The notes under the pieces were generated by a model, which was not told the DNA's origin, did no database searches, and saw only the letters and a list, made by a program, of their open reading frames with translations. A stretch of 64,000 nt of DNA, from positions 32,182 to 96,181 of IMG/VR virus record IMGVR_UViG_3300046837_000396. One strand, given 5' to 3'. This DNA comes from a virus. The translations under genes and the position numbers were made by a program. Below, one piece after another: positions 8,178-17,137 of the stretch. Position 1 is the stretch's first letter; each line of letters begins with the position of its first letter.

Positions 8178-8569
8178 AGCTTCACCTCGGTCATCACGGA
8201 CTCGCAGAGCGCGACGAGCGCCGGTCGGTTTTGCGTCGGAACCTCGGCCGCCATCGCGACGATCACGGCGCGCGCACCAGGACATTCGGCCGCCGGTTCG
8301 GTTTGGCCGACCGGGACCGCGCCGCGCGGCGCGGCCGGCATCGGCCTTACGGCCTTCGCGATTCCCTCAAGGGCCTTCAGGGCAAGCTCGATCTCTTTCT
8401 CGCCGGTGCCGGCGGGAGGAAACAGGCGAACGAGGGACCCGACCGGAACGAGATCGCGATCGTGGGTATCCCAGAATGGGCTATCGGCCGAGATCGTTAC
8501 GACCTCGCGCGCGTGCTTGTTCAGAACCTCCGTTACCTTCACGGTCTGCTGCGGTTTCCGCCTCGCCAC
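8174..8569 (-). CDS. Small protein inserted between SbcD-like and SbcC-like genes
   Basis: 131 residues, GTG start with a GGAGG site 7 bases upstream. The N-terminal half is beta-like (VKVTEVLNKHAREVVTISADSPFWDTHDRDLVPVGSLVRLFPP). The C-terminal half is Ala/Pro-rich and contains one copy of the 20-bp palindrome, translated AAPRGAV, in a linker. It is translationally coupled to the SbcC-like gene by a GTGA overlap. It may accompany the nuclease complex. No family is recognised. Confidence 0.6.
   Translation of the reverse strand: MARRKPQQTVKVTEVLNKHAREVVTISADSPFWDTHDRDLVPVGSLVRLFPPAGTGEKEIELALKALEGIAKAVRPMPAAPRGAVPVGQTEPAAECPGARAVIVAMAAEVPTQNRPALVALCESVMTEVKL
8316..8335. repeat. Dispersed 20-bp palindrome, copy 2 (19/20 match)
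   Basis: Same sequence as copy 1, with C in place of the final T. It lies inside the small gene between the SbcD-like and SbcC-like genes and is read as AAPRGAV. Confidence 0.9.
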
Positions 8570-9307
8570 CTAGACCTCCACGATCGCGCAGCCAGGTTGG
8601 TTCTGCTCTTCGCCGAACGAAAGACGCTCGAGAGATCCCGGCATGAAAACTTCGCCGACCTGCTGTCGCTTGTGGTAGTGGCCGTTTAGGCAGAACCGGC
8701 GAGGCAGTAGCTTCACCGCTTCTACCGGGAACCGAACGTCGCGACCCCGCGGCATGTCGAGCGTCTCGGACCCCAGTAGAGCACCCTCGACCTGAAGGTG
8801 GCCGAGCACGACGTGGAACGTATCGGTCCCGCGGGAGCGTTCCCCGAATCCCTTTACGACCGCGTGCGGATCGTACGCGCGAGAACGTGCGACGAACGGA
8901 AGTGCACAAAAAAGAAACCCTCCTTCGACCCCACCTCGGTTAGGGACCGTGAGCGCACCTGGTTCCTCGAACACGACCGTCTTGTCGAGCTTCGCCTCCG
9001 CGAGCGGCGTTAGAGTCGTGTTACCGGTACCGTCTTCGAGAACGTCGTGGTTACCCGAGATCCAAAAGTTCGGGATCCCGTTCTGTCCGAGGAACCGGGC
9101 GATCTTCAATGAGAGCGCGATCCCCCGGATGGTTCCGACGGCCGATAGATCGGGATCGCAAAGGTCACCGTTGAAGCAGTAGAGATCGACGCCTTCCCGG
9201 ACCGCGAGCTCGGCTGTCGCCATCGCGGCTCGCTCAACATCACCGGCACGTCGATACCCAGCCGTCACGGCGTCGACGTGCCAGTCACCTGTGGTCAGGA
9301 ATCTCAT
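8570..9307 (-). CDS. SbcD/Mre11-like nuclease subunit (T4 gp47 type)
   Basis: 245 residues; the ATG overlaps the RecA-like stop as ATGA. Calcineurin-like phosphoesterase motifs appear in order: GDWH (residues 8-11), NGDLCD, SGNHD, GHLQ and GHYHK, which together bind two metal ions. This is the nuclease partner of the SbcC-like ATPase, from which it is separated by one small gene. In phages of this type the complex resects double-strand breaks for strand invasion by the neighbouring recombinase. Confidence 0.9.
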   Translation of the reverse strand: MRFLTTGDWHVDAVTAGYRRAGDVERAAMATAELAVREGVDLYCFNGDLCDPDLSAVGTIRGIALSLKIARFLGQNGIPNFWISGNHDVLEDGTGNTTLTPLAEAKLDKTVVFEEPGALTVPNRGGVEGGFLFCALPFVARSRAYDPHAVVKGFGERSRGTDTFHVVLGHLQVEGALLGSETLDMPRGRDVRFPVEAVKLLPRRFCLNGHYHKRQQVGEVFMPGSLERLSFGEEQNQPGCAIVEV

Positions 9308-10521
9308 TCTGCCGCTTCCGGCTTGGCGCCGAACTGTCCCCGGACCTCGCGCTCGAGGGCCCCCAGCATCTCGGGGTCGCCCGCGAGTGCCTTCAGGGCG
9401 GCCGCTTTGCCGTTCCAGCGCTTCCCCGGCGTCGACCAACTGAGCCACGCACCGCCAGGCGACTTCACGACCGCAAGCTCCATCCCGAGCTCCAGGACGT
9501 CGCGGGCGCGGTCGAATCCCTCGGGTGTCTGAACGCCGTTCGAGGTGTGGAAGTACGTGTCGGTATGCTTGTCGTCCTTGCCGCCGATCTTCGTCTTCCA
9601 GATCCGGACCTGATGCTGTTCCCCCACGACGGTCCCGCCGTCGGTCTTGGAGGCGCCGACCCGCGTCCACTCTTTCCGCGTCACCCGGATCCCGAGCGAT
9701 GAATCGAACACGAGGGCCCCGCCGCCCGTGATCTTGAAGTCCTGCCCGTACTTCCGCTTGTTCGCGTCCGCGTTGACATCCTGCGACTCGCGCGCGATCA
9801 CGACCATCGCGGTGTTGGTCTGCTGGAGCAGCATCGTGACCTCGTCGAGCCACGCCGCGTTCATGGCCGCCTTTATCTGAGCGGCCCTGCCCCCCATGCC
9901 GTCGACGCTCCCCTTCTCGCCCTCGGCCCCGATGTCCTGAATCTTGTCCCAGATATTCTGGGGAACGAGCTTTCGAATCGAGTCGACAACGACGAGAGCC
10001 GTTGTGTCCTTCGGGATCTGACCCTTCTCGCGGGCCTCACCAATTCCGACGAGATACTCGCGTGTCGCGTCGACCGTTTCCTCGTACGAGGTCGGCCGAA
10101 TCGCGCTGAACCCGGGGTGATCGGCGTTCGGCCCCATCAGCTTCTCGACCCAATCGATCGGTGTCGTGTTCTCGGCATCGATCAGACCAAAGAAGTGGTC
10201 GCGATTCAGGAACGAAAGTCCTAATCCAAGGACGAATGCCGTTTTGCCATGATTCGAGGGACCGTGGACGATCCCGAACCGAGCGAGCGGATGACCGCCG
10301 ACTCGCGTCCCCATGTCGTACCAGGGGAAGATCGTCGGAACCGCCTCGACCTTGAGCAGAACGTCGCGAGCCGGGCGAAACGCTTTGAAGCGCTTCGACA
10401 CGGCCGCGAGTGCCTTCAGTCGTTCGTTCCTGGCAGATGAGCCGCCGTTGCCCCCGTCGCCGGCAGTAAGCGTTGCCTCTACCGGCGTCTCATTCTCGGC
10501 CGTTTCTTTCTTTTTTCGCAT
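9304..10521 (-). CDS. RecA/UvsX-like recombinase
   Basis: 405 residues from MRKKKETAEN. Earlier in-frame starts exist, but this ATG has AAAAGG about 11 bases upstream. The RecA core has Walker A GPSNHGKT (residues 87-94), Walker B-like ALVVVDSIRK, and a conserved strand ending in QQTNTAMVVIAR. The basic C-terminal region may contact DNA. It should pair homologous strands during recombination-dependent replication and repair. It sits between the ssDNA-binding protein candidate and the SbcCD-like nuclease, the usual functional grouping. Confidence 0.85.
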   Translation of the reverse strand: MRKKKETAENETPVEATLTAGDGGNGGSSARNERLKALAAVSKRFKAFRPARDVLLKVEAVPTIFPWYDMGTRVGGHPLARFGIVHGPSNHGKTAFVLGLGLSFLNRDHFFGLIDAENTTPIDWVEKLMGPNADHPGFSAIRPTSYEETVDATREYLVGIGEAREKGQIPKDTTALVVVDSIRKLVPQNIWDKIQDIGAEGEKGSVDGMGGRAAQIKAAMNAAWLDEVTMLLQQTNTAMVVIARESQDVNADANKRKYGQDFKITGGGALVFDSSLGIRVTRKEWTRVGASKTDGGTVVGEQHQVRIWKTKIGGKDDKHTDTYFHTSNGVQTPEGFDRARDVLELGMELAVVKSPGGAWLSWSTPGKRWNGKAAALKALAGDPEMLGALEREVRGQFGAKPEAAE

Positions 10522-10535
10522 GGGAATAAGGCCTT

Positions 10536-11927
10536 TTAGAATTCCCATCTCCACCAACGCTCACCGGTCATTCTGGCTACGTCGCAATAAATGAAGGGGA
10601 TCTCGTCGTCACTGCCTTCGAACGCGGCCGCGAGCCCAGCCGATACCGGTGACGTTGCAGGAGCCGTTTGAGCGGATTGGGTCGGCGGTGGTGCGGGCGG
10701 TGGGGTCGGGATCGGAAACGTTTTCTGAGCGAGCTCACGCTTTGCCTCGCTTCGTTTTTTGAGCGGAGGGGGTGGCGGGGGTGGCGGAATCGCGGGAGCT
10801 GCCTGCTCGACCTCGTACACCTTCCCGCACGCGAGACACTTCGGGGCAGTTGCGGGCATCGGTGTCTCGCATCCGTCGCACGCGACCATGTCGTCCGGTT
10901 CCGACGCCGGCGGTGCCTCGGGCGCCGCTGCTTCCTCGGGCGAGTCGTCCTGCTCATCTTCCGCGAGATGACCGACTTCCGGAGCGTCCTTGTCCTTCGA
11001 GTCGCGCTCTGCTGCCTCATCGGGCAGGTAGGAGGTCCAGTCGATTCCGCTGAGGCAACAGTGCTCCTCGAGCATCGCCCGCACGGCCGTTCGGGACTTC
11101 CCACCGACGATGTGGTCGAGGTTCGGGGGTGGACCGTCGATCAGCTTGGCGATCTCGGGCGTTAGCTTCTCCTCCACCATCGGGATAACCCCATAGGCTT
11201 CGTTGAACGATTCCGCCTTGTCGTCGTACTCCCACAGGAACGGGTACGGATTCTGGTACGGGTCCCCCTTCTCACGCCGGCTCTTCAGCTGGTCGCGCAG
11301 AACCCGGCGCATCTTGTCGCCGAGCCCGGAGGTCTCGACCGCGATCTGGACGCCCGACTTTACGTCGGAGTCGTCGACGACGCTGAACACGTATTCGGCT
11401 TTCGGCTTCGAGACCTGCTTCCACGCCTCTTTGACGAAGATGCCCTTGTCGCGAAGCTCGCCCTTCTCGTCGTCCGTGAGCTTCGGAGATCCGAAGAACC
11501 CCAGGAGACCACCCGCGTACATGATGCGCTCGGTTCGGCCGTCGGGAGTGCGGAACCGAAACACCGGCTCGGTCCACGACATCTTACCCCCGACGATCTC
11601 CTGGTAGAGATCCTCGAGGAATCGGCAGTAGCCGCAGGACGGCGGGTGCTTCCGCTGTTTCGTATCCTTGTCGCGAAAGTTCTGGTTTCGCAGGACGTCC
11701 TCGTCGGTCTCGAAACACCCGAACTTGTCACCCCAAATCTCGGCCGGCTTATCCTTCAGGTCCGCGACCCGCATGAACTGGTGACGCCAGAGGCAGTGGA
11801 TGCGCGACTTCCGCGACAACCAGACGAGGATCTTCCCCTTGTCCTTCCAGCTCTTCAGAACCTGCCCTCGACCGCCCCTCGTGGAGTGGTTGAGAAACTC
11901 GTCCATCGTCATCCCGGTACCGGCCAT
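10536..11927 (-). CDS. Probable single-stranded DNA-binding protein with zinc ribbon
   Basis: 463 residues from the ATG preceded by AGGAGGAAG; a longer upstream reading is shadow of the neighbouring gene. The N-terminal core contains CGYC (HPPSCGYCRF) and aromatic segments such as NPYPFLWEYD, reminiscent of gp32-like phage ssDNA-binding proteins. A long acidic, Ala/Pro-rich linker follows, then a four-Cys ribbon (CDGCETPMPATAPKCLACG), a poly-proline run and an acidic/aromatic tip ending RWWRWEF. An acidic aromatic C-terminus is typical of ssDNA-binding proteins that recruit partners. The gene order (polymerase, mediator-like, this gene, RecA-like) supports the call, but the fold is inferred. 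Confidence 0.5.
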   Translation of the reverse strand: MAGTGMTMDEFLNHSTRGGRGQVLKSWKDKGKILVWLSRKSRIHCLWRHQFMRVADLKDKPAEIWGDKFGCFETDEDVLRNQNFRDKDTKQRKHPPSCGYCRFLEDLYQEIVGGKMSWTEPVFRFRTPDGRTERIMYAGGLLGFFGSPKLTDDEKGELRDKGIFVKEAWKQVSKPKAEYVFSVVDDSDVKSGVQIAVETSGLGDKMRRVLRDQLKSRREKGDPYQNPYPFLWEYDDKAESFNEAYGVIPMVEEKLTPEIAKLIDGPPPNLDHIVGGKSRTAVRAMLEEHCCLSGIDWTSYLPDEAAERDSKDKDAPEVGHLAEDEQDDSPEEAAAPEAPPASEPDDMVACDGCETPMPATAPKCLACGKVYEVEQAAPAIPPPPPPPPLKKRSEAKRELAQKTFPIPTPPPAPPPTQSAQTAPATSPVSAGLAAAFEGSDDEIPFIYCDVARMTGERWWRWEF

Positions 11928-12535
11928 TACTTCCTCCTGTTCGCGATCATCGTCATGAGGCTCGCGCATCGGCTCGACCAGAGCGCCGCGAGCTTTTTGG
12001 TGTGTTGGACCATCGCGTCGAGCGTGGCCTCTCGGCGGGCGAAGTCCCGGTACTCGTCCGGGTAACGCTGCGCACACGCCGCCCTGACGTCAGCGTCCGT
12101 GATGTTCTTCGACTTCAGGACTCCCGAGTCCTTTTGCTCTTGCAGATAGAGCGAACACGCGCTCCAAATCGGAGCCTGAAAAACCTCGAATTCCTTCAGA
12201 CACGCGTCGCGCTCGACCTGCGCGTTGACCGCGATCTTATCCGCAACCCGCGCGTTGTCTTCCGCCTGATCGAGTGCCTCCATCAGGGTCCCGAGGTCGT
12301 TCCGCTGGGCCCCTACCCGTAGGGCCTTCTCGAGTCGGTCGTATTCAGCTTCCGCGTTCGGTAGGTCGAGCACCCGCGTCAGGATTCTCTCGAATTCATC
12401 CGACATCCGCGGCTTGCCGTCCGGCACTACCGTCACGAAGGCTTCCGCGACCGTCTTGGGGGCTTCGGGCTCGTTCGACACTTCGGCCAACGGCGGGCCT
12501 ACCCGGGCCGCCACGACCTCGCTGCGCTTACGCAT
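11927..12535 (-). CDS. Helical protein next to polymerase; possible recombination mediator
   Basis: 202 residues. After a low-complexity N-terminus of about 45 residues, the protein is a long helical bundle with charged heptads (AEYDRLEKALRVGAQRNDLGTLMEALDQAEDNARVADK). It ends in a helix with 'LDAMVQHTKKLAALWSSRCASLMTM', a pattern resembling UvsY-like mediators that load recombinase on ssDNA. Its stop overlaps the ssDNA-binding candidate's start by one base (TAATG). The UvsY comparison rests on position and helix pattern only. Confidence 0.4.
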   Translation of the reverse strand: MRKRSEVVAARVGPPLAEVSNEPEAPKTVAEAFVTVVPDGKPRMSDEFERILTRVLDLPNAEAEYDRLEKALRVGAQRNDLGTLMEALDQAEDNARVADKIAVNAQVERDACLKEFEVFQAPIWSACSLYLQEQKDSGVLKSKNITDADVRAACAQRYPDEYRDFARREATLDAMVQHTKKLAALWSSRCASLMTMIANRRK

Positions 12536-12541
12536 GCCGGC

Positions 12542-14956
12542 CTATGGCGCCGACTTCGGTCCGAACGTGAAGCGACCCTGGCCGGCTTTCTCGAGGAGCT
12601 GTTGGTTCTTCGGAGGGCGCGTCCGGTCCCACTGCGACCAATCCCGGAGCGGGAACGCGGCCGCGAGGAGTCGCTGAGTCGGCGGCCAGATCATCTTCTC
12701 CCAGAGGTAGTGACGATCGGCGTTCTGCCCGTCGTACTCGGACGCCGGGATCGCCTTCAGATTCCCTTCATCTTTCGACCCGTCCTGGATCACGTAGTCG
12801 ATCTTCGACCCAATCACGATCTGCTCGCCCCGCTCCTCGAGTAAGCGCGCAATCGTGACGTGTGGCGGAACCGCCGCCGGCGTCTGGTCCTTCTTCAGTT
12901 TCTGCTCGTACTCGTCGGTCCGCTTCGAGAGCGCCCGGGATTGCTTCACGTCGTCGACCGTCAGGGGGTCCTCGAGAACGTGGCGCTTGTAGCACTCCAC
13001 CACCTCGACGTACCGGGCCGGATCCATCGCGTCAGCTCGCGCGGGTGCGCATACGATCTTGATCGCCTCGTACTGGAGCGCGCGCGCGATCTTGTTCGCG
13101 TCACCGCGCTTCCACTCGAGGCCCTTCACTTCGGGCTTCGACTTGTCGGTCGCCCAGTTCCAATCGCCCCGCTTCGCGTCCCACCCGTAGTGACGAAGCC
13201 GGCCCACGTACTTCTTCGCCGACAGGATGACGATCCGCTCGAACATCTTCTCGTACGCGAACGAGATCTTGTTCTCCTGACACCCGCACCCCCTCAGGAG
13301 ATCCGGATAGAGGGACTCGTTGCACCATCGGGCGAACGCATCGAACTCGAGTTCGGTGCCGCCGACGATAAAGAGTGAATCGGTATCGCCGTACGTGGTC
13401 CGGAGGCCCTTACCGGTATGGGGACCGGGTCGCTCCGCGGCATCCGACGTGCGCTTGATCAACCAGACGCCGTTCTGCGTCACGCCCTCCGCGATATCGC
13501 GATCGAAAAACCTCGAGTAGATCGACCCTACGACCCCGTAGAACGAATTGGCCGCGACCTTGTAGGCCATCGACTTCCGGTCAGCGTCACGCCACTCGTC
13601 CGTATTCGGAGGCAGCTCGCTCTTACGTTTCTTCCAGAAGTCGCGGAGCCGGATCAGCTCCTTGAGAGCGTCCGTCAGCATCCCGGCGATGTCGGTCCGG
13701 AACACGACCCCATTCGAGGGGGACCGGCAGAATCCCTCGGGCTGCTTCTCGGAACTCCGCTGACCGGGCGGTGTCGCGACCTTCGTGTCGGGCGACATGT
13801 TCCACGTGATCATGATGGACGGGTACAGGCTCTTGAAGTCCCCGACGTGAACGTTCTCGATGAACCCCTTGTCCTTCGGTTCCATTACCCAGGCGCCGGC
13901 GAACTGCTGCTCGGGTTCGCGGTCCCAGATCTTCGACGGGAAGTGGGTCCCGCGTTCGACCGCCACCCGGAGCATGAACCCATCGACGAACCGGGTTGGG
14001 TTCATCCCGTAGCTGTCCGGGAAGACCCCGCAGACCTCCGAGATCGTCTGGTGAAGCGCCAGATAGCCGGTCTTCCGGTCGAGCTTCACGACGAGCGCGG
14101 AGTCCTGCCGCATGTACCGAACCATCTCGGCCCGCGACTTGTATCGGCCCTTGTCCTCCCAAGCCTCGAACGTCCGGCGAGGATCGAACTCTTCTTTCCC
14201 TTCCCCGATCATGGCCTCACAGACCACGTTCAGCTTCAGCGATACCTTCTCGTCACCCGACTCAGCGGCGTTCCGGTTCATCCGCTCGAACAACACCATG
14301 TAGTCGAGGAACAGCCACCGGCGCTTGTCCTTCACGCGGGCCCGGACCTTCTGAACCCGAACCGGCATCAGCTGGAAGTCGAAGTCATCGCCATTCCAGG
14401 CGAGTACGAGATCGAACTCGTCGAGCGCGAGAAAAAACGCCTCCCAGAGATCCCGCTCCGCCTCGTCCGTATCGGCCTCCAGGACTCCCGTGATGTCGGT
14501 CAGGTCCGGGCGCGTGATGACCCACGAGAGCAGGCGGGCATTCCCAATAGCGGCCTCGCGCGGCGATACCCGCGAGTCGGTTTCGAAGTCGACCACGCAC
14601 CAATTCGGCCGCGCGATCTTCGCACCCGAGTCAGCGAGAAACCGCTGAACCGGTGAAAGATCAGCCTCGAACGCGACAACGCCGGCGCGGCTTAGGGGGC
14701 TATCGGGCGAGCACGCTCGTTCCCGGACCCATCGGTCACTCCACCGGATCCGGACCCAATCGCCCTCGTCCGCGACCGAACGAACGAACCGCGAACTCGA
14801 GAGTTCCCGCAGATGGGGTTCGATCTCGGCCCTCCTGTAGAAGCTCGACCACTCCGCCGGGAGTCGACGCTGCATCAGGGCGTTTGCATCGTTCCGGTAG
14901 AGCAGGACCAACTGGTCCTGCTCTACGAACGCGGTCGTCAGCGCCGGAATCACCAC
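12542..14956 (-). CDS. Family B DNA polymerase
   Basis: 804 residues, GTG start. Exonuclease motifs: VDFETD (Exo I), AWNGDDFDFQ (Exo II) and YMRQDSA (Exo III). Polymerase motifs: GDFKSLYPSIM (A), KVAANSFYG (B) and TYGDTDSLF (C) with the catalytic aspartates. All are intact, so it should be a proofreading replicative polymerase. It lacks protein-primed TPR insertions that I can see, so it is of the general T4-like replicative class. It is flanked by the zinc-ribbon protein upstream and the mediator-like gene downstream. Confidence 0.95.
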   Translation of the reverse strand: MVIPALTTAFVEQDQLVLLYRNDANALMQRRLPAEWSSFYRRAEIEPHLRELSSSRFVRSVADEGDWVRIRWSDRWVRERACSPDSPLSRAGVVAFEADLSPVQRFLADSGAKIARPNWCVVDFETDSRVSPREAAIGNARLLSWVITRPDLTDITGVLEADTDEAERDLWEAFFLALDEFDLVLAWNGDDFDFQLMPVRVQKVRARVKDKRRWLFLDYMVLFERMNRNAAESGDEKVSLKLNVVCEAMIGEGKEEFDPRRTFEAWEDKGRYKSRAEMVRYMRQDSALVVKLDRKTGYLALHQTISEVCGVFPDSYGMNPTRFVDGFMLRVAVERGTHFPSKIWDREPEQQFAGAWVMEPKDKGFIENVHVGDFKSLYPSIMITWNMSPDTKVATPPGQRSSEKQPEGFCRSPSNGVVFRTDIAGMLTDALKELIRLRDFWKKRKSELPPNTDEWRDADRKSMAYKVAANSFYGVVGSIYSRFFDRDIAEGVTQNGVWLIKRTSDAAERPGPHTGKGLRTTYGDTDSLFIVGGTELEFDAFARWCNESLYPDLLRGCGCQENKISFAYEKMFERIVILSAKKYVGRLRHYGWDAKRGDWNWATDKSKPEVKGLEWKRGDANKIARALQYEAIKIVCAPARADAMDPARYVEVVECYKRHVLEDPLTVDDVKQSRALSKRTDEYEQKLKKDQTPAAVPPHVTIARLLEERGEQIVIGSKIDYVIQDGSKDEGNLKAIPASEYDGQNADRHYLWEKMIWPPTQRLLAAAFPLRDWSQWDRTRPPKNQQLLEKAGQGRFTFGPKSAP

Positions 14957-14961
14957 GGCGA

Positions 14962-16038
14962 CTAAACCTCTGAGAGCGGATCTTCTTTCTTCACGTCGAC
15001 CTTCAAAACAAGACCGGCGCTTCCTTCGAGAATCGTGAACTCCATCACGACACCGTTGTCGAGATCGAGTCGGCAGGTCGGAAGGTCCACGATCGCCTTC
15101 GCCTTCTGGGTTGGGTCGTCGCGCTTCATCAACCCGAGGTTCTTCACCCCGAGCGTTAGGGCCGCCGCGATCGCGCCAGCCGGGAGCGCGCGGCGCCCGG
15201 GGGCTCCGTCGGGCATCTCGCGCCGACCAGTCTCGCGCCGCGGAAGGTTCAGCCGCTTTACCTCAGCCTGAACTTCGCGCGACGATAGCCCTTCGCGCTC
15301 GATCTTCTCGATCAGCTTCTTTTGTTCTGCTTCGTCCGAAACCCGTAGGAGCGCGACGACCTTGTGGGTTCCGAGCTTCTTGGCCTGTTCTTCCGTGAAC
15401 CGCTTCGAGATGTCCATGTACCGGTACGCGGTCGATGGGTCGATCCCGATCTCGGTGACGACGAATTGATTGAACCCGCGGTACGACTGCTCGCCTTCTT
15501 GGTCACGGCGGAGCCTCCAGCCCTCGCTGTGAAAGACTTCCGCGATCTTCTTACCGAGGAGCCACTTCGACGCCTCGACACCCGCATTCAGCGCCAGAAT
15601 ATCGCGAACCGCCTCGTCGAGTTGGCGAAGCAGATTCCCCTCGTCGACCGTCAGGTCGGCCTTCTGGGCCGGTTCGGTTTTCGGCTCGGGTTTCTTCACG
15701 ATCTCGGTCGAAGGTTTCGACTGCTTCGGGCGCTTTACCTGCGTGAGCTTCTGGGGCTCCTTCGGTTTCTCCGGAACGCCCGCCTCATCGTCGCCTCGGC
15801 CGCAAAACGGACACCCCGGGAGGTCAACGTCGGAACCCGCAAGACAGAGATCGCACTCGACGAAGTTATCCGGGTTCGTGATGTTCCGGAGGTGGATCTG
15901 GAGTAGACCGGCTCGGTTCGCGAACTTCGCGCCGCGCGGGATTCCCTTCACGCCGAACTTCTTGATTGCCTCGTCGACGAGGGCCTCGTTCATGTGTTCG
16001 ACCCGGAACGCCGGCGTCGCGATCGCTTCGCTACTCAT
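14962..16038 (-). CDS. Zinc-ribbon protein with a DUF3102-like helical domain
   Basis: 358 residues. An N-terminal domain is followed by a four-Cys ribbon (ECDLCLAGSDVDLPGCPFCG, about residues 62-81) and a Lys/Pro linker. A helical domain (residues about 130-260) reads 'GKKIAEVF..EGW...FVVTEIGIDPSTAYRYMDISKRF', like DUF3102/KfrA-type DNA-binding helices with an HTH. A beta-rich tail comes last. It probably binds DNA and may regulate replication or transcription, since it lies between the sigma-like factor and the polymerase. No precise role can be given. Confidence 0.55.
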   Translation of the reverse strand: MSSEAIATPAFRVEHMNEALVDEAIKKFGVKGIPRGAKFANRAGLLQIHLRNITNPDNFVECDLCLAGSDVDLPGCPFCGRGDDEAGVPEKPKEPQKLTQVKRPKQSKPSTEIVKKPEPKTEPAQKADLTVDEGNLLRQLDEAVRDILALNAGVEASKWLLGKKIAEVFHSEGWRLRRDQEGEQSYRGFNQFVVTEIGIDPSTAYRYMDISKRFTEEQAKKLGTHKVVALLRVSDEAEQKKLIEKIEREGLSSREVQAEVKRLNLPRRETGRREMPDGAPGRRALPAGAIAAALTLGVKNLGLMKRDDPTQKAKAIVDLPTCRLDLDNGVVMEFTILEGSAGLVLKVDVKKEDPLSEV

Positions 16039-16063
16039 CTGTCTGCCAAACCTTCCCGGCCCG

Positions 16064-16750
16064 TCAGGCCGCCATCCGTTCGATGTCCGAAACCGTGCAG
16101 CCGATATTGATCAGCGCTTGGTTGATCATTCTGGTCGCGATCGGTCCGTCGATTCCGGCGAACAGCTTCCCCGCGACCTCCCGCACCGATCCACCCGTCG
16201 CTACAAGGGCCTCGAGGATCGAGCGATCGAACGTCGTTCTGCACCGGGCCAGTATGGCGCGAACCTCCGCAACCCGTTCTTGGATCGGTTCCGCGACGAC
16301 CATGTCGGCGGGATCGAATCCCCCTTCATCGACACCCCGCATCGACGAAAACGGGACCGCGTACCGCGATGGGTTCTTGTCGCGCGTGCCGTGCTTGTTG
16401 CACTGGCGGGCGCGGTGGGCTTCCGCTTTGCCGACAACTCCCGCCCCATAAAGTAAAAACCGCCCGATCGAAACACCACGCGAAGGATCGAATTCGGCGA
16501 ACTTCTGCCAGACCGCCACCGCCATCTCTTGCTCGACGTCCTCGGCACCCGTGGGGGCCTTCCAGCGCCGTAGAATCCAGGCCGCTTTTGCCGCCAACAC
16601 GGGACGCGTTTGCTTGTAAAAACACTCGAACGTAATTCGGCCGTCTAGACAAGCTTGAGCTAATTCCTCGAACGAACCGCCGACCGGCGTGATGGTTTTG
16701 AGAGCTCGGTCGAGCGCTACCCGCGCCCCGGGTTCGTACCGTCTCCTCAT
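16064..16750 (-). CDS. Sigma-factor-like transcription protein
   Basis: 228 residues from the ATG; a TTG at 16795 with AGGA just upstream would add 15 residues. The centre matches sigma-70 region 2: 'AEDVEQEMAVAVWQKFAEFDPSRGVSIGRFLLYGAGVVGKAEAHRAR' has the acidic pair, 'FDPSRG.....FL' core and basic helix. The C-terminal helices (RSILEALVATGGSVREVAGKLF) could act as region 4 HTH. Phage sigma-like proteins such as T4 gp55 direct late transcription. It lies just beyond a terminator, and a 6-bp hairpin abuts the ATG, hinting at translational control. An anti-sigma or other helical DNA-binding protein is the alternative. Confidence 0.65.
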   Translation of the reverse strand: MRRRYEPGARVALDRALKTITPVGGSFEELAQACLDGRITFECFYKQTRPVLAAKAAWILRRWKAPTGAEDVEQEMAVAVWQKFAEFDPSRGVSIGRFLLYGAGVVGKAEAHRARQCNKHGTRDKNPSRYAVPFSSMRGVDEGGFDPADMVVAEPIQERVAEVRAILARCRTTFDRSILEALVATGGSVREVAGKLFAGIDGPIATRMINQALINIGCTVSDIERMAA

Positions 16751-16751
16751 G

Positions 16752-16769
16752 ACAATGCGCCTACATTGT
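16752..16769 (-). promoter_or_regulatory. Hairpin adjoining the sigma-like start codon
   Basis: On the minus strand ACAATG-TAGGCG-CATTGT forms a perfect 6-bp stem with a 6-base loop, ending two bases before the ATG of the sigma-like gene. It occupies the ribosome-binding region, a layout used by translational operators. Confidence 0.45.
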
Positions 16770-16805
16770 TCACGTGATCCTCTTTCTCCGGACAATCGTC
16801 CTAGG

Positions 16806-16833
16806 TAAAAAACTCTAGGACCAAAAGTCCCAG
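16806..16833 (-). terminator. Rho-independent terminator
   Basis: On the minus strand a 7-bp stem (CTGGGAC/GTCCTAG, one G-T pair, loop TTTTG) is followed by AG and six T. It closes the helicase/primase/HTH transcript before the sigma-like gene. Confidence 0.75.
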
Positions 16834-16924
16834 TGCGCCAAGCATGACGCGCCCTGTACCTATGTAAGTCTCGCGACTTTCCCCTAAACTAATCGAACGC
16901 TTAACACCTCTGCAAGTTTCTTTT
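16834..16924 (-). promoter_or_regulatory. AT-richer intergenic spacer upstream of the terminator
   Basis: About 90 bases between the HTH gene and the terminator, richer in A/T than its surroundings and without a coding signal. It is too far upstream of the sigma-like gene to place a promoter confidently, and no clear -35/-10 pair was found. I list it as untranslated sequence. Confidence 0.3.
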
Positions 16925-17137
16925 TCAACCGACGAGCTTCGCTCGTGCGATCGCGATCGCGCGGGCAAGCCCGAGCTCGTTCGCGATCCTGATCATCTGC
17001 CGCCTGCTCACGCCAAAGTGCGTTGCCACATCGGACGTAATCCAACCGAGGAGCCTGTACTGTTCAAGAACGTCGTTCCGGGCCTGCCGTCGGTCGTACC
17101 GAACGAGCGTGCCGATGGGGGTCGGGCGGTACGACAT
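16925..17137 (-). CDS. Small HTH (Fis-like) DNA-binding protein A
   Basis: 70 residues. Residues about 20-62 form a helix-turn-helix: 'NDVLEQYRLLGWITSDVATHFGVSRRQMIRIANELGL', with the turn at FGVS. The start overlaps the upstream gene's stop by one base. It resembles protein B immediately upstream (shared AR..V..QY spacing and HTH), so the two look like tandem paralogues. It is probably a transcription regulator of the replication or late genes. Confidence 0.65.
   Translation of the reverse strand: MSYRPTPIGTLVRYDRRQARNDVLEQYRLLGWITSDVATHFGVSRRQMIRIANELGLARAIAIARAKLVG

Noticed and set aside
13418-14656. Long plus-strand frame of 412 codons opposite the DNA polymerase
   Set aside because: Arg/Pro/Gly-rich mirror of a clear family B polymerase on the other strand; high GC keeps antisense frames open.
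16643-16652. GTCTAGACAA inside the sigma-like gene as a third operator
   Set aside because: Ten-base match only, in coding DNA and without the flanking CTTTAACG sequence; it may be chance.
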